Positions 27,797 through 36,100 of a DNA stretch of 64,000 nt are shown piece by piece. The notes under the pieces are model-generated. The model saw nothing but the letters and a program-made list of their open reading frames with translations, was not told the origin of the DNA and ran no database searches. The stretch's first letter is position 1. Each line of letters starts with the position of its first letter. The stretch is from an uncultured Bacteroides sp. (GTDB lineage: Bacteria > Bacteroidota > Bacteroidia > Bacteroidales > Bacteroidaceae): positions 1 through 64,000 of the forward strand of contig CABUKU010000006.1 of NCBI GenBank assembly GCA_902492205.1, in the 5' to 3' direction. A program made the position numbers and the translations under genes.

Positions 27797-29014
27797 ATGA
27801 AACAATTAACTGTTCTTGTTTTAGGCTTATTAGGCGGATATTTTTCTGCAGCCCATGCACAAGAAATAAAAAAAGAAGTAACCATCGAAATAAACAATAG
27901 CCGGGCAAAAGATAAAACCGATGTGCCTGTCGCTATTAAACTATCGGAAATCAATCCCGGATTTACAGTTAATTCATTGGTCGTTTGGGACGGAAACAAA
28001 GAAATCCCCTCACAACTCGATGACCTCGACAGTGACCAAAAGACCGACGAACTTGCTTTTGTTATCGACATGCCCGCTAAAAGCACTAAGACACTGAGGC
28101 TTATCTTTTCTTCCGAAAAGAAAGAGAACCATTATCCTGCAAGAGTCTATGCAGATATGTTGTTGAGCGGCAAAAAGAAACATCAGCCCATTCGTTCCCT
28201 TACCGTTCCCGGTACAAGCGACATTTATAATTTATTGCATCATCACGGTCCGGCTTTCGAATCGGAACTTGCAGCTTACCGCATTTACTTCGACAAGAAG
28301 CAAACCGTTGACATATATGGCAAGTTCCACAAAAGACTGGAACTCGAAGCATGCGGCTTTTATCCGAATGACGAGCAACTAGCCAAAGGTTTCGGCGATG
28401 ATGTGCTGCGTGTAAGCGGAAGTTGCGGACTGGGAACCCTGAAAGGCTGGGACGGTAAGAAAGCCCTGCACATAGGACCGGTAGACCAACGCACCGAGAA
28501 GATATTAGCCTACGGACCTATCCGCACAGTGGTAGATGTAGAAGTAAACAAGTGGCAATATCAAGGCAAAGAGTTGAACATGACAAACCGTTACATCCTC
28601 TATGCCGGACATCGTGACGCAGAAGTGCAAGTCTCTTTTTCCGAGCCTCTCGAAAGCGAAACATTCAGCACGGGAGTGCAAAACATTAAAGGCTCGGATT
28701 CTTTCTCTGACCACAAAGGACTGATAGCTTGTTGGGGAACTGATTGGCCTGTCAATGACACGGTTAAATATGCCAAAGAAACCGTCGGGCTTGCCACCTG
28801 CATTCCGCAAAAGTATGTACAAAAAGAAAGTACGGACAAAGCCAACTATTTATATGTCATAGGAGCCAAAGGACAAAAGACCTTTCACTATAACATTACG
28901 TTCACTTCCATGAAAGAAACTTTCGGCTACAAAACCAAAGAAGCGTGGTTTGCCTTTGTCCGGGAATGGAAGGAAGAACTAGAACACCCTTGCACCGTAA
29001 AAATCAGACAATAG
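27797..29014 (+). CDS. DUF4861-family secreted protein
   Basis: 406-aa protein with a cleavable signal peptide (LLGGYFSAAHAQ). The pattern EVTIEINNSRAKDKTDVPVAIKL, FHKRLELEACGFYPND, GCG-like SCGLGTLKGWDGKKALHIG and KEAWFAFVREWKEEL is that of the DUF4861 family, found in Bacteroidetes PULs for plant cell-wall uronides. A beta-sandwich fold is likely, and lyase or hydrolase roles have been suggested by context only. The ATG at 27797 is preferred because it begins the signal peptide. One base separates it from the GH43 gene, so the two are co-translated. Confidence 0.75.
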   Translation: MKQLTVLVLGLLGGYFSAAHAQEIKKEVTIEINNSRAKDKTDVPVAIKLSEINPGFTVNSLVVWDGNKEIPSQLDDLDSDQKTDELAFVIDMPAKSTKTLRLIFSSEKKENHYPARVYADMLLSGKKKHQPIRSLTVPGTSDIYNLLHHHGPAFESELAAYRIYFDKKQTVDIYGKFHKRLELEACGFYPNDEQLAKGFGDDVLRVSGSCGLGTLKGWDGKKALHIGPVDQRTEKILAYGPIRTVVDVEVNKWQYQGKELNMTNRYILYAGHRDAEVQVSFSEPLESETFSTGVQNIKGSDSFSDHKGLIACWGTDWPVNDTVKYAKETVGLATCIPQKYVQKESTDKANYLYVIGAKGQKTFHYNITFTSMKETFGYKTKEAWFAFVREWKEELEHPCTVKIRQ

Positions 29015-29015
29015 A

Positions 29016-30719
29016 ATGGAAAGAAAACCATGCACAGCCATGAGAGCAGCAAAGGCAACATGCCTTTGCATGCTCTTTCTTTTTTCCCTGCCTGCTTTGG
29101 CACAGAAAAATTACGTATCGCAAGTTTGGGTAGCCGACAAAGGCGACGGAACGTACCGCAACCCCATTCTATATGCCGATTATTCCGATCCCGATGCCTG
29201 CCGTGTAGGCGATGATTTCTACATGACTTCATCCAGTTTCAACTGCATTCCGGGTTTGCAGATACTTCACTCCAAAGACTTGGTGAACTGGAGCATCGCA
29301 GGTGCTGCCATTCCTTATGCACTTTCTCCTGCAAGCATGCCGGAACGTCCCGAACACGGCAACCGTGTATGGGCGCCGAGCATCCGCCATCACAACGGTG
29401 AATTCTATATCTTTTGGGGAGATCCCGACCAAGGAGTTTTCATGGTGAAAGCCAAAGACGTAAAAGGCCCGTGGAGCGAGCCTGTTTTGGTTAAAGCCGG
29501 AAAAGGAATTATCGACACCACTCCCCTTTGGGACAACGACGGACGGGTATATCTGGTACATGCCTATGCCGGAAGCCGCGCCGGACTTAAAAGTGTTATC
29601 TCCATTTGCGAGTTGAATGCCGAAGCCACCAAAGCCATTACACCCTCACGGATTGTATTTGACGGACACGAGGCACACGAAACCTGTGAAGGCCCCAAAT
29701 TCTACAAACGCAACGGCTACTACTACATCTTTCATCCGGCAGGAGGAGTACCCACAGGCTGGCAGGTAGTGCTTCGCTCCAAAAACGTCTATGGCCCTTA
29801 CGAGTGGAAAACCGTTTTGGCACAGGGTAACAGTCCGGTCAATGGCCCTCATCAGGGAGCATGGGTAGACACCACTACGGGCGAAGACTGGTTTCTCCAC
29901 TTTCAGGACGTGGGAGCTTATGGACGGGTGGTGCACCTTCAACCTATGAAATGGATAAACGACTGGCCGATAATCGGCATAGATAAAGACGGTGACGGTT
30001 GCGGCGAGCCTGTATTAAGTTACAAAAAGCCGGATGTAGGCAAGACTTATCCCATCTGCACACCGCAGGAAAGCGATGAATTCAACGGCTTCACCCTCTC
30101 CCCGCAATGGCAATGGCACGCCAACATCAATGAGAAATGGGCTTACTATGCCGGAGAGCAAAGCATTGTCCGCCTCTACTCCTATCCCGTTGTGAAAGAA
30201 TATAAGAATTTATGGAATGTAGCCAATCTGTTACTCCAAAAGACTCCTGCGGATAACTTTACCGCAACCATGAAACTTACTTTCAAGCCTACCGGAAAAT
30301 ATAAAGGCGAACGCACCGGATTGATTGTCATGGGTATGGATTATGCCGGGCTTATTCTTGAAAACACAAGCAACGGACTGACTTTATCTCAAATAGAATG
30401 TAAGAATGCGGACAAGGGAACTCCCGAACAAGTGAATGCAAACGTCAATTTAAAAGACGGAACAGTTTACCTGAAAGCCACTTTCCGCAACACAGGTAAA
30501 AAGATAAAGGAGAGCGAGGGAGGAAATGATCTTGTTATTTTGTGCAGTTTCAGTTACAGCCTCAACGGAAAGAAATACACTCCTTTCGGTGAACCGTTCC
30601 AAGTCCGTGAGGGCAAATGGATAGGAGCCAAGATAGGAGCTTTCTGTACCCGTCCCGCCATCCAAACAAATGACGGTGGTTGGAGTGATGTAGACTGGTT
30701 CCGCATTACCTCCAAATAA
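29016..30719 (+). CDS. GH43-family beta-xylosidase / alpha-L-arabinofuranosidase
   Basis: Removes xylose or arabinose side chains from pectin or hemicellulose oligosaccharides. The 567-aa protein has a signal peptide (cleavage near LPALAQ), then a five-bladed propeller. The general base is in YADYSDPDACRVGDDFYMTSSSF, the pKa-modulating Asp in IDTTPLWDNDGRVYLVH and the acid Glu in HETCEGPKFYKRNGYYY. The C-terminal 200 residues (SDEFNGFTLSPQWQW ... WSDVDWFRITS) form the concanavalin-like domain of large GH43 enzymes. Exact specificity cannot be read from sequence. Confidence 0.9.
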   Translation: MERKPCTAMRAAKATCLCMLFLFSLPALAQKNYVSQVWVADKGDGTYRNPILYADYSDPDACRVGDDFYMTSSSFNCIPGLQILHSKDLVNWSIAGAAIPYALSPASMPERPEHGNRVWAPSIRHHNGEFYIFWGDPDQGVFMVKAKDVKGPWSEPVLVKAGKGIIDTTPLWDNDGRVYLVHAYAGSRAGLKSVISICELNAEATKAITPSRIVFDGHEAHETCEGPKFYKRNGYYYIFHPAGGVPTGWQVVLRSKNVYGPYEWKTVLAQGNSPVNGPHQGAWVDTTTGEDWFLHFQDVGAYGRVVHLQPMKWINDWPIIGIDKDGDGCGEPVLSYKKPDVGKTYPICTPQESDEFNGFTLSPQWQWHANINEKWAYYAGEQSIVRLYSYPVVKEYKNLWNVANLLLQKTPADNFTATMKLTFKPTGKYKGERTGLIVMGMDYAGLILENTSNGLTLSQIECKNADKGTPEQVNANVNLKDGTVYLKATFRNTGKKIKESEGGNDLVILCSFSYSLNGKKYTPFGEPFQVREGKWIGAKIGAFCTRPAIQTNDGGWSDVDWFRITSK

Positions 30720-30740
30720 CCATATTCAACTTCACCGCAC

Positions 30741-30792
30741 CGTGGCACAAGCTATATAATTCGTTGCATATCAAAGCATAGCCTGTGCCACG
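30741..30792. repeat. Inverted repeat between GH43 and the small unknown gene
   Basis: CGTGGCACA-AGCTAT pairs with ATAGC-C-TGTGCCACG around a loop of about 20 bases, between two convergent genes. No T-run follows on either strand, so it is an atypical terminator at best. CGTGGCACA recurs at 32300-32308. Confidence 0.5.
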
Positions 30793-30811
30793 AGCGTGTG
30801 AGTGTAAGTTA

Positions 30812-31237
30812 TTACTTGTCGCACACCTGCGAAAGTTTTTCTTCTGCATCAATCAATTCATTGATTTCATCATAGCGTTCGGTATAATAGGAAATCATAG
30901 CCGAAATAAGGTTATTTGTAATTCCTATTTTAGTTGTAAGCTGCATCTGCAAAGACATCAGTTCGTTCACCCTCACGCGTTCTTTTTTAGACACATTTTC
31001 TTCAATCATATATCTTCCCATAGCTTTTACCATTTTATGAGATTCAGAGAATGGATAGTGGTGAAGCATGCCAAGCAGTTCCAACAAGTGTTTCAACCTG
31101 CCGCGAAGCAACTTTAGTTTATCCGTTTCGGTAAATTCATTAACAGAAAAAGAGGTAGGGAACATTTTAAAACTTTCTTGCAGTGAGAACTGCTTCAACA
31201 ATTCTTCGGTTAAACCGTTTGTTTGATAATTTTCCAT
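30812..31237 (-). CDS. Unknown 141-aa helical protein downstream of the small-RNA array
   Basis: Not recognized. The 141-aa protein (MENYQTNGLTEELL...) is charged and almost fully helical, with heptad-like stretches (TDKLKLLRGRLKHLLELLGMLHHY; RVRVNELMSLQMQLTTKIGI). No signal peptide or membrane segment is seen. The ATG at 31237 is preferred: the longer frame runs back through the conserved RNA hairpin of the nearest small-RNA unit. No separate promoter is visible between that hairpin's T-run (31269-31273) and the start, so expression may require readthrough of the hairpin. Confidence 0.6.
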   Translation of the reverse strand: MENYQTNGLTEELLKQFSLQESFKMFPTSFSVNEFTETDKLKLLRGRLKHLLELLGMLHHYPFSESHKMVKAMGRYMIEENVSKKERVRVNELMSLQMQLTTKIGITNNLISAMISYYTERYDEINELIDAEEKLSQVCDK

Positions 31238-31268
31238 AAGAAGAGCATTATATTTATAGGCAGGAAAT

Positions 31269-31430
31269 AAAAAGCGGTCCCGCCTGTCCCGTTGCTCTTC
31301 TACCAGTAGGGTAAGCGGATGCATTAACATTCCACACGGGGGTGCGGGACCGCCTATGCAGAATGCTCAAGCATAAAAATGCTTGATATAAATGCAGGCA
31401 GGTTTCCCTACCCTACTGATAATAAAGAGC
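31269..31430 (-). ncRNA. Tandem small-RNA unit A
   Basis: Minus-strand unit with TATATTTG box at 31435-31442, a leader of about 75 nt, then a closed structure at 31274-31353. The outer stem GCGGTCCCGC/GCGGGACCGC is perfect and is followed by TTTTT (31269-31273). Inside are an inner stem GTGGA/TCCGC (one G-U pair on this strand) around the conserved loop ATGTTAATGCA, a second stem TACC/GGTA, and the conserved 3' segment CAACGGGACAGGC. It resembles units B and C. It is the unit nearest to the 141-aa gene and could act as its leader. Ends are estimated. Confidence 0.7.
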
Positions 31431-31434
31431 GCTG

Positions 31435-31442
31435 CAAATATA
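31435..31442 (-). promoter_or_regulatory. -7 box of small-RNA unit A
   Basis: The minus strand reads TATATTTGC, an exact consensus. A TTTG about 25 bp upstream may be the -33 element, although the spacing is longer than usual. The same arrangement recurs in units B and C. Confidence 0.6.
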
Positions 31443-31524
31443 CGGATATATTCTGAAAAGCGTTATACAAACCAAAGTTATTTAAGTTTGTTTGATTATT
31501 TCTCACGAAAGAACATTAAGAAGG

Positions 31525-31695
31525 AAAAAGCGGCTCTGCCTGTCCCGTTGCTCTTTCTCTCCACGGCGGGATTAAAATGTGAATGCATTAACTCTTCACA
31601 CGGGGGTACAGAACCGCCTATGTAAACATGCAAGCACCCAAAATGATTGCCGTAAACGAAAGCAGATTTCTCAATTTTACCGACAGTAAAAAAGG
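31525..31695 (-). ncRNA. Tandem small-RNA unit B
   Basis: Same plan as units A and C. The outer stem GCGGTTCTGT/GCAGAGCCGC (31530-31617) pairs fully on the minus strand only if two G-U pairs are allowed; on the plus strand these become C-A mismatches, which fixes the functional strand. The inner stem GTGAA/TTCAC covaries with GTGGA/TCCAC of unit C, while the loop GTTAATGCA is conserved. The second stem region has diverged. TTTTT follows at 31525-31529. Confidence 0.75.
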
Positions 31696-31699
31696 ATTG

Positions 31700-31707
31700 C
31701 AAATATA
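31700..31707 (-). promoter_or_regulatory. -7 box of small-RNA unit B
   Basis: The minus strand reads TATATTTGC, 265 bp from the matching box of unit A and embedded in a conserved stretch of about 40 bp. Confidence 0.6.
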
Positions 31708-31795
31708 CGGATATATTCTAAAAAGCACGATACAAACCAGAGTTATTTAAGTTTGTTTGATTATTTTCTACGAAAGAGCACTATGCATAAGTAGG

Positions 31796-31957
31796 AAAAA
31801 GCGGTTCTGCCTGTCCCGTTGCTCTTCTACCAAGGGGTAAGTGGATGCATTAACATTCCACACAGGGGTGCAGAACCGCCTATATAAACATGCAAACACC
31901 AAAAATGATTGCTGTAAACGAAAGCAGGTTTTCTAATTTCACCGACGGTAAAAAAGA
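31796..31957 (-). ncRNA. Tandem small-RNA unit C
   Basis: The outer stem GCGGTTCTGC/GCAGAACCGC (31801-31879) is perfect and followed by TTTTT (31796-31800). The inner stem is GTGGA/TCCAC with loop ATGTTAATGCA, and the second stem TACC/GGTA. The segment CCCCTGT can also pair with ACAGG/ACGGG near the 3' side, suggesting a pseudoknot alternative. The leader is close to that of unit B. Confidence 0.75.
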
Positions 31958-31961
31958 GTTG

Positions 31962-31969
31962 CAAATATA
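31962..31969 (-). promoter_or_regulatory. -7 box of small-RNA unit C
   Basis: The minus strand reads TATATTTGC, 262 bp from the box of unit B. TTTG again lies 25 bp upstream. Confidence 0.6.
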
Positions 31970-32092
31970 CGGATATATTCTAAAAAGCACTATTCAAACC
32001 GGAGTTATTATCAGTACTATTTATTCCTTTCCGAAGTATTATTTATCTCATTAAACCTTAATAATTAATTCGTTTGACCTTTCATTTTAACC

Positions 32093-32176
32093 TTTTCACT
32101 GCAGTGGAATAAGCGTTTCTCTGCAGTGGAATGATTGTTTCACTGCAGAGAAACGCTTATTCCATTGCAGTGAAAC
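32093..32176. repeat. 84-bp palindrome built from CTGCAG units
   Basis: Arms 32093-32131 and 32138-32176 match at 36 of 39 positions around a 6-base loop. CACTGCAGTGGAA-like sub-units occur within each arm, so shorter internal foldings also exist. No T-run follows. The remaining sequence between it and the phosphatase (32177-32400) shows no gene. Confidence 0.75.
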
Positions 32177-32407
32177 ATATAAATCATCCTTATAATCCGG
32201 TTAGTTTTCGGTGTATAACCACTTAAAAGACAGAATATTCCACTTAATTTATGCTGTGAAATTTTACAGTGCGGGAAACAAATTATACTTTCACACGGTC
32301 GTGGCACACATTACGATATGATACACAACAAGTTAAGTGCCCTGTGTGGCGGTGCGGAAAAATTGAATGTGTTGTTATAGAGAAAGGAAGTTTTGAATGA
32401 AATTCCT

Positions 32408-32415
32408 TATCTTTG
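32408..32415 (+). promoter_or_regulatory. -7 box of the HAD phosphatase gene
   Basis: TATCTTTGC, an exact TAnnTTTG match about 22 bp before the ATG at 32438. It excludes the upstream in-frame start at 32393. Confidence 0.6.
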
Positions 32416-32437
32416 CATTGGTAAAAAGAAAAAGATT

Positions 32438-33094
32438 ATGAAGAAACTGGTAATATTTGATTTAGACGGTACATTGCTCAACACCATAGCCGACCTTGCA
32501 GGCAGCACCAACCATGCTTTGAAACAATGCGGATTCCCGGAACATGAAACGAGCAAATATCCTTTTTTCGTGGGCAACGGCATCAACAAACTGTTTGAAC
32601 GTGCTTTGCCCGAAGGAGAAAAAAGTGAAGAAAATATATTGAGAGTACGCAAAGAGTTCGTTCCTTATTATGACCGGCACAATGCAGATTTCAGTACTCC
32701 GTATCCCGGCATCCCGGAGCTTTTAAAAACATTGCAGGAAAAAGGACTTATGCTTGCCGTTGCTTCCAACAAATACCAGTCGGCTACGGAAAAGCTGATT
32801 GCGCACTACTTCCCCGCTATCCGTTTTGTTGCAGTCTTCGGACAAAGGGAAGGTATCACCCCCAAGCCCGATCCTACCATTGTTCACGATATTCTTTCCA
32901 TTGCCCAGACAGACAAGGAAGATGTGCTTTATGTAGGTGATTCGGGAGTAGATATGCAAACTGCCATTAACAGCGGAGTAACTTCCTGCGGAGTGACATG
33001 GGGTTTCCGTCCCCGTACCGAACTGGAAGCGTTCAAGCCCGATTATATGGTGGATAGTCCGGAGGAGATTTTAGCTTTTGTCACTGCCGATTAA
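32438..33094 (+). CDS. HAD-family phosphatase, phosphoglycolate phosphatase-like
   Basis: 218-aa cytoplasmic hydrolase, Gph-like. Motif I is FDLDGTLLNT (Asp8 nucleophile, Asp10), motif II lies in LAVASNKY, motif III in GITPKPDP, and motif IV in VLYVGDSGVDMQTA. The four-helix cap is at about residues 15-85. It may dephosphorylate 2-phosphoglycolate or another small phosphate ester. Its location between the RNA array and the pectin regulator gives no functional hint. Confidence 0.85.
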   Translation: MKKLVIFDLDGTLLNTIADLAGSTNHALKQCGFPEHETSKYPFFVGNGINKLFERALPEGEKSEENILRVRKEFVPYYDRHNADFSTPYPGIPELLKTLQEKGLMLAVASNKYQSATEKLIAHYFPAIRFVAVFGQREGITPKPDPTIVHDILSIAQTDKEDVLYVGDSGVDMQTAINSGVTSCGVTWGFRPRTELEAFKPDYMVDSPEEILAFVTAD

Positions 33095-33108
33095 ATCGGC
33101 AATGACAA
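33077..33108. terminator. Bidirectional terminator between phosphatase and regulator genes
   Basis: TTTGTCA-C-TGCCGATT pairs with AATCGGCA-A-TGACAAA across the phosphatase stop codon, between convergent genes. T-rich ends occur on both sides. Confidence 0.6.
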
Positions 33109-33120
33109 ATAAATCTAAGT

Positions 33121-36100
33121 TCAGGCTCCTTTTACCGGATGCACTTTCTCTTTATACTCCGTAGGTGTCATTCCATACTTCTGCTTGAAACACTTACTAA
33201 AGTAGCGGGGATCATTAATTCCCACCATGTATGCAACCTGTGTCATGTTATACTCACCCGTCTCTATAAGCCCGGCTGCGCGCTTGATTCTCATTTCGCG
33301 GATAAACTCTATCGGAGCAAGACCTGTCAGGACTTTCAGTTTCTTAAAGAATACCGAACGGCTCACGGCAAGTTCTCTCACCAAATCATCGACTATCAAT
33401 TCACCGTTATCCATATTCTTCTCCATAAGTTCCAGCAGTTTGTCCATGAACTTGCGGTCGTGTGACGACATTTCCGGTTCTTGCGGCAAGTCTTCACTCT
33501 TGGGAACCATAAGGTTGGCACAATATATCTCCTGTAACTTTTTGCGTTGGGCAAGCAGGTTTTGTATGCGTGCCGTCAGATAGGTTGCACTAAACGGTTT
33601 GGTTATATAATCGTCGGCTCCGAGTTCCAAACCTTCCAATTTACTTTCTATATTGGACTTGGCTGTCAGCAAGATTATCGGAATATGGCTGGTAGTGACA
33701 TTGGAACGCAAATCCTTTGTTAATTCTATGCCGTCTTTCCTGTCCATCATCACATCACTAATGATAATATCCGGGATGTATTTTAACGCCTTTTCCAATC
33801 CTTCTTCACCATCGGCAGCCTCAACAATGCGATAGGATGAAACAAACAAACTTTTCAGGAAGAAACGAAGCTCCGTGTTGTCTTCCACTAAAAGCATCAG
33901 CTCTTTTGAATTGTCTTCTTCGTTCCATTCCTGTTGTTCCTCTTTCATATCTAAATCCGCCACTTCATCCGGAACAACTTTCTCCACACTTTGCACAGCA
34001 GATGAATCTGCCAATATAAATTCCACCGACTCATCATAATGTACTTTACCTTTCAACAAAGACACAGTGAAGCAACTTCCCTCACCCAATTTACTATCTA
34101 CGGTAATGGTTCCCCCATGCATTTCAACCAACTCTTTTACCAATGACAGGCCAATGCCCGAAGTCGGCTGATTGAACAAGTTCTTATCCATCAGGTTCTC
34201 AAAACGGACAAAGATAGAATTGCGTTTATCTTCTGCAATGCCTATTCCCTGATCCCGTACTCCTATCAGTATGTTTTCCCCGCGTTCTTCCACAAACACC
34301 GTTATCTTCTTGCCATGAGGCGTGTACTTGAAAGCATTCGACAACAAATTGAATATGATTTTTTCCAGTTTATCCGCATCCGCCCATAGGTTAATCTCCC
34401 CGTTTTCATTCTTGAGAACGAAAGCTATCTTGTGTTCTGCCGCCAATGTTTCAAAGCTGTCCATAATTCTCCGGATAAAAGAAATAACTTCTATCTCCTG
34501 CACCCGCATCTTCATCTTCTTGTTCTGTATCTTGCGGAAATCAAGTATCTGATTAACCAAACGGAGCATCCGGTCTGTGTTACGCTCCACCAGTTTAAGC
34601 TGTTCACGGGCATCGTCGGGGAGTTTGGAGTTTTTCAATATATACTCCACCGGACCGGAGATAAGAGTAAGCGGAGTACGCAGTTCGTGAGATATATTGG
34701 TGAAGAAACGCAATTTAATGTCCGATATTTGCTGCTCTACGGAAACTTCATGTTTCAAACGGTAAATGGTGAACAGAATATAAACCGCAACGAGAATAAT
34801 AATCACGATAAACAACACATAAAGCAAATAAGCCCAAGGTGTTTCCCAGAAGGAAGGTAAAACCGTTATTGGCAGACTACGTACATTATCCACCCACACA
34901 CCGTCACTATTGGTTGACTTCACACGGAATACATAGTCGCCCTTCGGCAAATTGGTATAAGTTGCAGAACGCTGTTTGTCCACATAAGTCCACTCTTTCT
35001 CAAAGCCTTCAAGGATATAAGCGTAACGGATATTCTCCGAATTTCTCATATCCAGTGAAGCATACTGTATAGTGAAAATATTCTCTTTATGCGAAAGTAC
35101 CAGTTTATCCAGATAATCCAACCCCGCTTTAATCAACGAACCGTCTCCCGGAATAACCTCAATATTGGAAAGAAGCAATTTGGAAAATATAATATCGGGA
35201 ACGTAAGTGCTCTTTTTTATTGAATCGGGAGTAAAGACCAACAATCCGCTATTTGCCCCGAAAGCAAGTTTGTTATCACTCAATTTGGCGGATGCAGCTT
35301 CATTGAACCTCACTTTCTGTTCAAAGCCCTCATCGTCATAGTTCTCGAACCGTTCTTGCGAAGGAATGAATTTGCATAAACCGTTCTCCGTACTCATCCA
35401 CAAGTTCCCGGTATTGTCTTCTTGCAAAGACATAAGTACATCAGACGGCATCCCGTTCTCCACAGTATAAGCTTTAAACTCTCCCTTGCCACTCTTCCCC
35501 GGAGATATGAACTTATTTAATCCTCCGCCGAACGTGGCAAAATAAACATCTTTATCCCTTGTCGGAAGAACTGAATAAATATCATTGTTATTCAAGCTGT
35601 TGGCATCTTCCGAATCGCGCGAATAATGTTGAAAAACAACTTCCTCAGGGTTCACAAAGTCCTCTTTGAAACATACCACCCCTGTCGTAGTGCCTACCCA
35701 GATGTTTCCCTGATAATCGCAAACAACATTTCTAGCCCTGTAACATTGGTCAATAGGATACCCTTTCAGATTGTTGCGATGATTGATAAAGATGTATTTA
35801 CCATTCTTGTCTTTCTCAACATAATTAATTCCGCCTCCGAAGGTTGCAACCCAGATTCTTCCTTTTGCATCCTGACACAACCAATACACATTGTCATTGC
35901 TCAAACTATAAATATCATCCGCATCATATTTGAACCGCATCAGCTTGTAGCTGTTATCGCCGTTTCTTTCCACTCTGACAATACCTTCTCCTTTTGTTGC
36001 AATCCACATTGCACCGTCTTTTGCCTGAATAATGCTATATGGCACACCATACAAAGGTTTTCCCGAATGCGAAAAAGTCCCCGCTTCCGTCAAATATCCA

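Noticed and set aside
31238..31330. N-terminal extension of the 141-aa protein
   Set aside because: The extension is encoded by the conserved RNA hairpin of unit A; the internal ATG at 31237 is more credible.
31392..31702. Reading frames of 77 (plus) and 68 (minus) codons inside the small-RNA array
   Set aside because: They run through the repeated RNA structures and are not preserved among the three units.
32300..32308. Second CGTGGCACA copy, possibly flanking the RNA array with 30741 as a mobile-element boundary
   Set aside because: Only 9 bp match, no longer flanking identity and no transposase; chance occurrence is likely.
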